A DNA stretch of 8,904 nucleotides from Planococcaceae bacterium UBA3370 (lineage in GTDB: Bacteria; Bacillota; Bacilli; Bacillales_A; Planococcaceae). Positions 1 to 5,855 of the stretch are shown here, piece by piece (position 1 is the stretch's first letter; each line of letters begins with the position of its first letter). A program made the position numbers and the translations under genes. The notes under the pieces are model-generated. The model was given only the letters and a program-made list of their open reading frames with translations. It had not been told where the DNA came from and searched no databases. The stretch lies in contig DEQI01000349.1 of NCBI GenBank assembly GCA_002360295.1, positions 1 to 8,904 on the forward strand. The letters run 5' to 3'.

Positions 1-1
1 A

Positions 2-385
2 GTTGCTCAAGTTCGTATAGCGAGACCGACAGACAAGCTACTAGAAATAGAAAGGTTTTACTGTGAAGGTCTTGGTCTTGAGAAAATCGGCTCATTTACA
101 GGACACCGTGGATATACGGGACTTATGATTGGATTACCGAATGCAGACTATCATTTAGAATTTACAGAGCATATTGATGGAAGTCCTTGTCCTGCACCGT
201 CAAAGGATAATCTACTTGTATTTTATATACCGAACTTAACAACTATTCAAAGGCTTACTCAGCGCCTGATGAAGATGGGCTATCCAGAAGTAGAGCCAGA
301 AAATCCTTATTGGAATGAAAAAGGGGTAACGATTGCTGATCCAGATGGCTGGCGAGTTGTTTTAATGAATACGGCAGGCATATAA
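2..385 (+). CDS. VOC-family (glyoxalase/bleomycin-resistance fold) protein, YycE-like, 5' end cut by window
   Basis: The reading frame is open from base 2 with no stop, so the gene starts before the window; 127 residues are visible. An internal ATG at 125 is not the real start, because the 41 codons before it already read as VOC sequence (VRIARPTDKLLEIERFY, then GLGLEKIGSFTGHRGY). The rest shows the typical small VOC pattern: YHLEFTEH at visible residues 50-57, the strand NLLVFYIPN near 70, an amphipathic helix, and the closing DPDGWRVVLMN strand. This arrangement, including the CPAP segment, resembles Bacillus subtilis YycE, a small VOC protein of unknown substrate. VOC proteins bind metals or small molecules in the cytoplasm; the reaction cannot be told from sequence. 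E53 in HLEF is a candidate metal ligand. Only the N-terminus appears to be missing. Family assignment is firm, function open. Confidence 0.85.
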   Translation, partial: VAQVRIARPTDKLLEIERFYCEGLGLEKIGSFTGHRGYTGLMIGLPNADYHLEFTEHIDGSPCPAPSKDNLLVFYIPNLTTIQRLTQRLMKMGYPEVEPENPYWNEKGVTIADPDGWRVVLMNTAGI

Positions 386-490
386 ATGAGCAATACTGTT
401 TGATACAGACACTTCAGAAATCGGAATTTTCAGTCTAAATGTGTATATCCGTTATCATTTTGTCATTATAGAATAATGATGGAGGGATAA
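386..490 (+). promoter_or_regulatory. Intergenic gap with 7-3-7 inverted repeat (463-479) before the second VOC gene
   Basis: The 105-base gap has no convincing terminator for the first VOC gene. Near its end lies a perfect inverted repeat, TCATTAT-AGA-ATAATGA (463-479), directly before the ribosome binding site. It overlaps a weak -10-like TATAGA or TAGAAT (467-474), and no good -35 box is visible. The repeat could be an operator or chance in AT-rich DNA. The two VOC genes may be cotranscribed or separate. Confidence 0.3.
481..486 (+). promoter_or_regulatory. Ribosome binding site GGAGGG for the two-module VOC gene
   Basis: GGAGGG lies 4 bases before the ATG at 491 and 7 bases before a second, adjacent ATG at 494. 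The usual spacing favours 494, which would remove one methionine only. Confidence 0.75.
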
Positions 491-1150
491 ATGATGAAAA
501 TAAATGAAATTGAACTATTTATATCTAATTATGATGAAACCATTTCTTTTTATGAACATATACTTCAATTTAAATGTTTGGAGATGAGTAATAGTACGGC
601 CAGTTTTCAAATAGGGGAAAGTATTATTACTTTTCATAAAGATGAACACCATAAGTATTATTATCATTTTGCATTTAATATTCCCCCTAATTTGTTTCAA
701 CAAGCAAAAGGGTGGGTTCAAGCTAAAGTACAATTAGCAACAGAGGATGGAGAAGATGAAATTCATTTCGTCGAATCAAAAGCAAGGTCATTTTATTTTG
801 AAGATCCAGCGGGTAATATAGTCGAATATATTGCACGTGAAGAAACAACAGCAAAATCAGCATCAACAACTTTCTCGGCAAGGGAAGTAGTAGAGATTAG
901 CGAAATTGGACTTTCTACAAATAACATTGAAAAGTATGCAGAAGAACTATTAGCTATTGGTATCACGCAAACGGGTGACGAGCCACTTTCATATAGTGAA
1001 TTTTTAAATTTTATGGGTAAATATGAAGAGGGTGTATTCATTTTACTTGGGCCAGTCGGTAGGAGATGGCTATTCTCCGGAAAATTAGCGGTAGAAGCAC
1101 CGATTATTATTTCAACTGACCTTGGCGTAGTAAAAAATTTGGAAGGTTAA
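491..1150 (+). CDS. Two-module VOC-family protein of unknown substrate
   Basis: The product has 219 residues (218 if the second ATG at 494 is used). Residues 3-116 form a recognisable VOC module: a first strand INEIELFISN, the helix DETISFYEHIL, a strand containing H59 (YYYHFAFNIP), and the closing strand FYFEDPAGNIVEYI. E6 or E8, H59 and E112 sit where VOC metal ligands are usually found. Residues 117-130 are a Ser/Thr/Ala-rich linker. Residues 133-219 restart with a VOC-like strand-helix (VVEISEIGLSTNNIEKYAEELLAIGI) and continue through VFILLGPVGRRWLF, but this half lacks an obvious set of ligands. VOC proteins commonly occur as two-module chains, so the second half may serve structure or dimer-like packing. 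It follows another VOC gene on the same strand, perhaps as a local family expansion. No signal peptide or membrane segment is visible, so it is probably cytoplasmic. Enzyme or binding role unknown. Confidence 0.85.
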   Translation: MMKINEIELFISNYDETISFYEHILQFKCLEMSNSTASFQIGESIITFHKDEHHKYYYHFAFNIPPNLFQQAKGWVQAKVQLATEDGEDEIHFVESKARSFYFEDPAGNIVEYIAREETTAKSASTTFSAREVVEISEIGLSTNNIEKYAEELLAIGITQTGDEPLSYSEFLNFMGKYEEGVFILLGPVGRRWLFSGKLAVEAPIIISTDLGVVKNLEG

Positions 1151-1154
1151 AAAT

Positions 1155-1191
1155 AAAACCAGATTCGTATCACATGAACGAGTCTGGTTTT
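1155..1191. terminator. Bidirectional rho-independent terminator between converging genes
   Basis: A 14-bp stem (AAAACCAGATTCGT with ACGAGTCTGGTTTT, one G-T wobble) encloses a 9-base loop. A run of T follows on the + strand. On the - strand the bases before the hairpin (GTTAAAAATAAAA) read as a T-rich tail. It lies 4 bases after the VOC stop and about 45 bases beyond the deacetylase stop, so it can end both transcripts. Confidence 0.9.
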
Positions 1192-1236
1192 TATTAATTA
1201 CAGGCTAGACGCCCCCAAAAAAGAGGAGTAGAATCG

Positions 1237-2478
1237 TTAATTTAATATTTCAGAAACCGTAACGAACTCATAGCCTTCCTTTGTTAAATAAGACAGTACT
1301 TGATCTAATGCATCGGCAGTCGTTTGATGAATATCATGCATTAATATGATACTACCGTTTTGGGCGTGCTGTTGAACAGCCTTTAAAGTTTTCTCTGGAT
1401 CTCGATGCTTCCAATCAAGTGTATCTATAGACCACATAATTAATGGGACAGAGAGTGAGTTTTGTATTTCTTTATTAAATGATCCATATGGTGGTCTGAA
1501 TAATGTAGGCTCTTCACCAATAATTGATTTGACAAGATTGTTTGTTTTGATAATTTGAGCATCCACTTGATTCATTGATAATTCAGTTAATTTTTTGTGG
1601 TTATACGTATGGTTGCCGATTTCATGACCCGCTGCAAAAATATCTTTTAATACATCAGGGCTTTTTTCAACACGATGACCTGTAATGAAAAATGTTGCTT
1701 TTGCGTTGTATTTTTCAAGTGTTTTTAATATTTCATGTGTAATGACTGGGTGAGGACCGTCATCAAAAGTAAGGGCAATGCGTTTTGTATGTAATGCTAC
1801 ACCTTGATTATATTTGCCAAGTTGTACTGAAGATATTTTTTTCAGGTTACTTTTAGCGACATAACCTTGTATATCACCTGCCACAATGTATGACCAGCCT
1901 TGTAATGTTGTATAAACATCTACTTTAGTTTTATCCGAAAGTATCGCCACTTCTTTTCCAGAAGGACTTGCAATATTTTTTACGGATACCCCTTTGTTGT
2001 TGGATACGATCATTTTTTCGACAGTAGGTGTTTTTAAAGCGGTTGCAATAACATAGCCAGTTAAATTACCATATTGTACGAATGACCAACCGTCAGCATC
2101 TGTTGCATATACTTGAACAATACTGTTTACATACAAATTCCCTACTTGTTTTGCATGGAAATTGTTTGTTTCCCTAACGAATGGATTATTTTTAGCAGAG
2201 ACAAGCTTTAGTTCTGGTTGTATAGACTTCAATACTGTAACCGGAATAAATCCGGTATGCTGCATATATTTCACCTTTGCCCATCCAGCTTTTTTTTCAT
2301 ACATCAATACGGTTGCATTGACAGGAATAGTCGTGACTTCGGTTTTATAGTCTTCAGCAAATAATTGTATTTCCTTCGTTATAGTTCTGACCGTTGAAGG
2401 CTCAGTAGCATGCGCTTGTTGCTGGAAATTCATGCATGCAAACAACACCAAAATCAAAATGAACGTCCATTTTTGCAT
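1237..2478 (-). CDS. Secreted polysaccharide deacetylase (NodB domain) with three N-terminal SH3-like repeats
   Basis: The preferred start is the ATG at 2478 (413 residues). It has AAAGGGG 8 bases upstream and begins a clean signal peptide (MQKWTFILILVLF..., probable cleavage after QQAHA near residue 25). Earlier in-frame ATGs at 2508 and 2499 lack a good site. Residues about 31-86, 92-150 and 156-214 are three SH3-like units, each with the GW...V/I...G(Y/F)(V/I) signature, which commonly bind cell wall. Residues about 233-411 form the carbohydrate esterase 4 domain. All five motifs are present: TFDDGP (237-242; catalytic base and metal Asp), NHTYNH (289-294; metal His), RPPYG (328-332), DTLDW (352-356) and LMHD (379-382; catalytic His). 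It should be active, removing acetyl groups from N-acetylated wall sugars, probably peptidoglycan, outside the membrane. The exact substrate is unknown. It is preceded on the same strand by the EcsC-family gene with a 99-130-base gap and no visible terminator, so partial cotranscription is possible. Confidence 0.92.
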   Translation of the reverse strand: MQKWTFILILVLFACMNFQQQAHATEPSTVRTITKEIQLFAEDYKTEVTTIPVNATVLMYEKKAGWAKVKYMQHTGFIPVTVLKSIQPELKLVSAKNNPFVRETNNFHAKQVGNLYVNSIVQVYATDADGWSFVQYGNLTGYVIATALKTPTVEKMIVSNNKGVSVKNIASPSGKEVAILSDKTKVDVYTTLQGWSYIVAGDIQGYVAKSNLKKISSVQLGKYNQGVALHTKRIALTFDDGPHPVITHEILKTLEKYNAKATFFITGHRVEKSPDVLKDIFAAGHEIGNHTYNHKKLTELSMNQVDAQIIKTNNLVKSIIGEEPTLFRPPYGSFNKEIQNSLSVPLIMWSIDTLDWKHRDPEKTLKAVQQHAQNGSIILMHDIHQTTADALDQVLSYLTKEGYEFVTVSEILN

Positions 2479-2486
2479 ATGTAATA

Positions 2487-2493
2487 CCCCTTT
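2487..2493 (-). promoter_or_regulatory. Ribosome binding site AAAGGGG deciding the deacetylase start
   Basis: On the - strand AAAGGGG lies 8 bases before the ATG at 2478. It falls inside the longer reading frame from 2508, which argues that the extra ten residues are not translated. Confidence 0.75.
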
Positions 2494-2497
2494 TTTC

Positions 2498-2533
2498 ATT
2501 GATATCAATCATTATATGAAACTGTAAAACAGT
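2498..2533 (-). promoter_or_regulatory. Putative deacetylase promoter, -10 flanked by two palindromes
   Basis: On the - strand a TATAAT (2516-2511) lies between two perfect palindromic elements: ACTGT-TTT-ACAGT (2533-2521), 4 bases upstream, and ATTGATATCAAT (2509-2498), 1 base downstream. No TTGACA-like -35 sits at the right distance. Read one step longer, the -10 is CATATAAT, close to the sporulation sigma-E -10 CATACAAT as I recall it, but the -35 is poor for that too. The start of transcription would lie about 25 bases before the ATG at 2478. The palindromes may be operators; this is inferred from shape only. Confidence 0.4.
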
Positions 2534-2607
2534 ATAGTTCTCTATTTTTCACTTTATGGGGGTTTTCGTATTTAAATGAACGTGTGTTTAATATTTTACC
2601 TAAAAAA

Positions 2608-3420
2608 TTACTCAGTTTGTTCTATATTACTTAATTTTTCATAAATTCTTCTTTTTCGATAAAGCATGATTCCTGTTTCTGCTATATCACGGATCATCGC
2701 TCTATTTGCGAATGCACCAAAAATAATGCCTGCAACTGGCACCATTTGAAAAAGCTTTTTCCAACCAAATTGATCTTTATATGTTAAAAATACCTCTTGC
2801 CAACCTCTAAGTTGTGAAATCATATTGTCAGCTGCCTGGTTTGTATCATGCATTGCAGAGAGTTCTTTTAAAATGGCTTCTTTTCCTACAATGTCAGAGG
2901 AAGTAAATTGTAAGCATTTCACAATAAAAATTCGTTCTTGTTTATCATTTGGATCATAACCATGAATAATGGCGATTTCCTGTAAAGTTTTCAATGCCAA
3001 CCCCAAAATTACAGGAATATCGATTGCTAATGTAAAGAGTCCCCCAAATCCTGTAGAAGCTCCTTGAACTGTTGCCATTTTGATTCGATTATTTTGAAGC
3101 TTTTCACTTAAAGTAATCATATCTTCTAGTGGTAGTGCACCGATATCGTTAATCGTATGGATAGAATAATCGGTAGAATAGTTACGTATTTTTTTCACTA
3201 ATGCTTGTTCATTAATTAAGTATTGTCCTCCAGTTTGAATATAGTTCCCTAGTTCGGACAAGAGTATGCCGATTTTATTTTGTATAAATGCAGGTGTTAA
3301 TTTATCTAAAATTTTAAAAGGTAGGCGACTTAGCTTTTCCCAAAACCATAATTTTTTCTGATCTTTTTCCCATTGCTGGATAGTGTGTAAATGAGCCATT
3401 AAATGATCTTTTGATTCCAA
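2608..3420 (-). CDS. EcsC-family protein, function unknown, TTG start
   Basis: The 270-residue product matches the EcsC family, named after the third gene of the Bacillus ecs locus; its molecular role is not established. The N-terminus is charged and rich in Trp and Lys (WEKDQKKLWFWEKLSRLPFKIL, about 17-38). A glycine-rich hydrophobic segment at about 116-150 (QGASTGFGGLFTLAIDIPV, then ILGLALKTLQEIA) and a second at about 224-243 (FQMVPVAGIIFGAFANRAMI) are typical of the family and suggest membrane association. The C-terminus is basic (YRKRR). The start codon is TTG: AGGAG lies 7 bases upstream, while the next ATG, seven codons in, has no such site. No ecsA or ecsB lies nearby, so it is a stand-alone member. 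An ECF-type promoter may drive it, which would fit an envelope-stress role. The family call is good and the role unknown. Confidence 0.85.
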   Translation of the reverse strand: MESKDHLMAHLHTIQQWEKDQKKLWFWEKLSRLPFKILDKLTPAFIQNKIGILLSELGNYIQTGGQYLINEQALVKKIRNYSTDYSIHTINDIGALPLEDMITLSEKLQNNRIKMATVQGASTGFGGLFTLAIDIPVILGLALKTLQEIAIIHGYDPNDKQERIFIVKCLQFTSSDIVGKEAILKELSAMHDTNQAADNMISQLRGWQEVFLTYKDQFGWKKLFQMVPVAGIIFGAFANRAMIRDIAETGIMLYRKRRIYEKLSNIEQTE

Positions 3421-3427
3421 TGATGTT

Positions 3428-3432
3428 CTCCT
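3428..3432 (-). promoter_or_regulatory. Ribosome binding site AGGAG supporting the TTG start of the EcsC-family gene
   Basis: On the - strand AGGAG, within the longer purine stretch GAGAGAGGAGAA, is followed by 7 bases and then TTG at 3420-3418. The spacing is ideal, so a TTG start is more likely than the downstream ATG at 3399. Confidence 0.75.
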
Positions 3433-3454
3433 CTCTCATACAAGCTTGTTCTTT

Positions 3455-3483
3455 TATACGATAAAGGGGAGAAGAAAGTTTCG
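3455..3483 (-). promoter_or_regulatory. ECF-sigma-like (sigma-W/M/X type) promoter for the EcsC-family gene
   Basis: On the - strand CGAAAC (3483-3478) is followed by 17 bases and CGTATA (3460-3455). This is close to the Bacillus extracytoplasmic sigma pattern TGAAAC-N16/17-CGTA, with one mismatch in the -35 hexamer. Predicted initiation lies near 3448, leaving a leader of about 28 bases that contains the AGGAG site. No sigma-A promoter is evident at this place. Which ECF sigma would read it cannot be told. Confidence 0.45.
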
Positions 3484-3640
3484 TTATATTTAGCATATGG
3501 AATTTTTGAGGAAATACACAAATTGAAAAAATAGAAGCGTTGAGGGACGTAATACAGAATAAATATATTAAATTCATATGATTTTTAAGTTCTAATTATA
3601 AAAATGAGCTTGAATTATAATGAAATAGGAGAGTATATAC

Positions 3641-3736
3641 ATGTCGTATAAATTATTTATCAAATTATATATTGACAAGCAATATTGTAAAATATATATT
3701 ATAAGCGATAATGAGAATCATTATCGTTATACTTAG
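3641..3736 (+). CDS. Possible 31-codon leader ORF crossing the promoter and Fur box
   Basis: An ATG at 3641 has AGGAGAG 7 bases upstream, a good ribosome binding site. It opens 31 codons starting MSYKLFIKLYIDKQYC and ending in TAG at 3734-3736, just before the GAGGAG site of the lipoprotein gene. The peptide resembles nothing I recognise. The main operon promoter lies inside it, so it could be translated only from a transcript starting further upstream, where only weak promoter matches exist. It may be chance in AT-rich DNA. Confidence 0.2.
   Translation: MSYKLFIKLYIDKQYCKIYIISDNENHYRYT
3672..3700 (+). promoter_or_regulatory. Sigma-A promoter of the siderophore uptake operon
   Basis: A perfect -35 TTGACA (3672-3677), a 17-base spacer and the -10 TATATT (3695-3700; 5 of 6 matches to TATAAT) predict initiation near 3707. 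That is the first base of the Fur box, so bound Fur should block polymerase. The untranslated leader would be about 51 bases. Confidence 0.8.
3707..3725 (+). promoter_or_regulatory. Fur box
   Basis: GATAATGAGAATCATTATC matches the classic Fur box GATAATGATAATCATTATC at 18 of 19 positions. It has 8-bp arms that extend to 9 bp (3706-3726) around a GAA centre. It overlaps the predicted transcription start of the uptake operon and implies repression when iron is plentiful. Confidence 0.93.
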
Positions 3737-3757
3737 GTGATTGAGGAGTGAATTCAA

Positions 3758-4819
3758 ATGAATTTAAAACGATATTTTTCATTTTTTACACTATTATTAA
3801 TTTCAATTCTTTCATTTGCACTTGTTGGTTGTGCAGATAAAGAATCAAGCTCTGAAGAAGCTGATACATCGAAATCTCAAAACACTGACTCAGATGAGAC
3901 AGCATCGGGCTATCCAATTGTTATTAAACATGCTCTAGGTGAAACTGTAATTGAAAAAAAACCTGAACGTGTTGCAACAATTGCATGGGCAAACCATGAT
4001 GTAGCGCTTGCATTAGGAGTTGTTCCAGTAGGCTTCTCAGCGGCAAACTATGGTGTTCAAGATGGCAGTGGAATGCTACCTTGGACGGCTGAAAAATTAA
4101 AAGAACTTGGTGAAACAAATCCAAACATTTTCCAAGATACGGACGGCTTAGATTTCGAAGCCATTGCTGATTCGAATCCAGATGTCATTCTGGCAGCGTA
4201 CTCAGGCATTACACAGGAAGAATATGATACGTTAAGTGAAATTGCTCCTGTTGTTGCATATCCAGAAATTCCATGGGTCATTTCATGGCGTGACCAAGTT
4301 TTATACAATGCTAAAGGTATGGGAATGGAAGAAGAAGGGAAACGGTTGATTGCTGATACTGAAAAGTTAATTCAGGACACAGCCAATAAGTATCCTGAAA
4401 TTAAAGGGAAAAAAGCTGCATTTGCTATGTTTAATGTGAGTGACCTATCGAAATTTTATGTATACACACCAACAGATCCTCGTGGAGAATTGCTTGAAGA
4501 TGTAGGTATGGTTTTTCCAGAAAGCATTAAAGCTCAAATTACAGATGAATCTAGCTTCTATATTGAGTTAAGTGCTGAAAATGCAGATGCACTAAATGAT
4601 GCAGATATCTTCATAGCATATGGAGGTGAGAATACATTAGCTGCCCTCCAAGCTGATCCTATTTTAGGAAAAGTGCCAGCCATTCAAAATGGTTCTGTAG
4701 TAATTATTGGTGATAACACTCCACTTGCAGCAGCTGGGAATCCAAATCCTTTATCCATTCAATATACAATTGATGAATACTTATCTTTAATCTCAGATGT
4801 TGCGAAAAAGTTGAACTAA
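3758..4819 (+). CDS. Ferric-siderophore-binding lipoprotein of an ABC importer (FepB/FhuD-type)
   Basis: The 353-residue product starts at an ATG with GAGGAG 9 bases upstream. Residues 1-24 are a lipoprotein signal peptide ending in the lipobox LVGC, so C25 should be lipid-anchored on the outer face of the membrane. Residues 26-50 are a Ser/Asp/Glu-rich flexible linker. Residues about 52-352 form the class III binding fold: PERVATIAWANHDVALALGVVPVG (lobe 1, about 69-92, with the usual Leu-Gly pattern), IADSNPDVILA, a long linking helix about 180-210, and lobe 2 with FYVYTPTDPRGELLEDVGMV (about 223-242), DADIFIAYGG and ADPILGKVPAIQNGSVVII. The TP...GELLEDVG and DPILGKVPAIQ segments resemble FepB more than FhuD, hinting at a catecholate ligand, but binding residues cannot be assigned. 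It is the first gene of a Fur-controlled operon and ends 1 base before the first permease. Confidence 0.93.
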   Translation: MNLKRYFSFFTLLLISILSFALVGCADKESSSEEADTSKSQNTDSDETASGYPIVIKHALGETVIEKKPERVATIAWANHDVALALGVVPVGFSAANYGVQDGSGMLPWTAEKLKELGETNPNIFQDTDGLDFEAIADSNPDVILAAYSGITQEEYDTLSEIAPVVAYPEIPWVISWRDQVLYNAKGMGMEEEGKRLIADTEKLIQDTANKYPEIKGKKAAFAMFNVSDLSKFYVYTPTDPRGELLEDVGMVFPESIKAQITDESSFYIELSAENADALNDADIFIAYGGENTLAALQADPILGKVPAIQNGSVVIIGDNTPLAAAGNPNPLSIQYTIDEYLSLISDVAKKLN

Positions 4820-4820
4820 T

Positions 4821-5855
4821 ATGAATAAATCATCCGTTTCAGAAAAAAAGCAGCTACTTATTCCACGACATTTTATCAAGGTATTCATACTGCTAATGAT
4901 TTTACTCGGTATATGTATGATAGCCTCGCTTGCATTTGGTTCTCGGGTGGTCGGTTGGACTGATATTCTGGATGGTTTATTCCATCCAGATGCCCAGTCC
5001 CATGAGGCAAATGTGATTCGACAAAGAGTTGTTAGAACGATATTTAGTTTGATGTGTGGTGCTGCATTAGGTATTTCAGGTGCACTAATGCAATCGGTTA
5101 CGCGTAATCCTATTGCAGATCCAAGTATATTAGGTGTGAATACAGGGGCATCTCTTTTTGTCGTTTGTGGAATCGCCTTTTTCAATATTAGTTCGGCAAA
5201 TCAATATATTTGGCTGGCAATAGCGGGGGCAATACTTACCGCTATTTTTGTATTTGGAATTGGGTCGATGGGAAGTGGTGGTGCTACACCTCTTAAACTC
5301 GTTTTAGCAGGTGCCGCTACAAGTGCTATATTGTCTTCACTAGTCGTTGCGGTAATGATACCTCGTACGAATGTTATGGATCAATTCAGGTTTTGGCAAG
5401 TTGGTAGTGTTGGGGCAGGAAACTGGGATTCTATTTCTCTGTTTATACCATTTCTAATAGTAGGTATTTTAATAGCGTTCATCGCTGCTCCAGCATTAAA
5501 TGCATTAGCATTAGGAGATGATGTCGCCACAGGATTAGGTGTGCGTACGGTTACGATTCGAATGGCTGCAGCATTTGGTGGCGTGTTATTATGCGGTGCT
5601 GCAACGGCATTGGCTGGCCCCATTGGTTTCATTGGCTTATTGGCTACGCATCTAATTCGACTAGTGATTGGAGCAGATTTACGTTATGTTATCCCACTGT
5701 CAGCACTTTCAGGGGCGATTATTTTAACGATATCAGATGTTTTGGGCAGGCTACTTGGTAGTCCTGGTGAGCTAGAAGTTGGCATTGTTACCGCCTTTGT
5801 TGGGGCACCTATATTAATTTTAATTACAATGAAAGCGAAAATGCGTACATTATGA
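4821..5855 (+). CDS. FecCD-family siderophore ABC transporter permease, first subunit (FepD-like)
   Basis: The 344-residue membrane protein has the full length of the family (about 330-350) and roughly ten hydrophobic segments; the first spans residues about 18-40. Family hallmarks are present: GAALGISGALMQSVTRNPIADPSILGVNTGA (80-110), ALGDDVATGLGV (230-241), ALAGPIGFIGLLATHLIR (263-280, the region that contacts the ATPase), and GELEVGIVTAFVGAPILI near the C-terminus. In the coupling loop the common P-H pair is replaced by T-H. The start is 1 base after the lipoprotein stop with only a weak upstream GAAAAAG, so translation is probably coupled to the gene before. It should pair with the next permease to form the membrane channel for the ferric siderophore. 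Confidence 0.93.
   Translation: MNKSSVSEKKQLLIPRHFIKVFILLMILLGICMIASLAFGSRVVGWTDILDGLFHPDAQSHEANVIRQRVVRTIFSLMCGAALGISGALMQSVTRNPIADPSILGVNTGASLFVVCGIAFFNISSANQYIWLAIAGAILTAIFVFGIGSMGSGGATPLKLVLAGAATSAILSSLVVAVMIPRTNVMDQFRFWQVGSVGAGNWDSISLFIPFLIVGILIAFIAAPALNALALGDDVATGLGVRTVTIRMAAAFGGVLLCGAATALAGPIGFIGLLATHLIRLVIGADLRYVIPLSALSGAIILTISDVLGRLLGSPGELEVGIVTAFVGAPILILITMKAKMRTL

Larger units (their letters stand above)
3421..3757. other. Divergent intergenic regulatory region, 337 bases
   Basis: The region separates the EcsC-family gene (-) from the siderophore operon (+). From left to right it holds the EcsC ribosome binding site and ECF-like promoter (3428-3483), and an AT-rich stretch with no gene (about 3490-3625). 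That stretch has a weak TTGAGG-N18-TATATT pair at 3540-3569 and an isolated TATAAT at 3616-3621. Then come a possible 31-codon ORF (3641-3736), the main operon promoter (3672-3700), the Fur box (3707-3725) and the ribosome binding site GAGGAG (3743-3748). I see no riboswitch or small RNA structure. Confidence 0.7.

Noticed and set aside
386..470. CTGT-TTGAT-ACAG (about 400-412) as a terminator for the first VOC gene
   Set aside because: The stem is 4 bp with no T run following.
2479..2508. Longer N-terminus of the deacetylase starting at 2508 or 2499
   Set aside because: It places charged residues before the signal peptide, overlaps the ribosome site AAAGGGG, and has no ribosome site of its own.
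3314..3577. 87-codon open frame on the - strand covering the start of the EcsC-family gene and its promoter
   Set aside because: It overlaps the well-supported EcsC-family gene in another frame, includes the ECF-like promoter, has no clear ribosome site and shows no family features.
3660..3706. CAATATTG palindrome and AT repeats near the promoter as a second operator
   Set aside because: They fall in a spacer of extreme AT content, where short palindromes are expected by chance, and match no known operator.
5381..5632. Open - strand frames inside the permease genes (also 6466-6747)
   Set aside because: They lie wholly inside conserved membrane-protein genes on the + strand, have low-complexity products, and have no ribosome sites or promoters.
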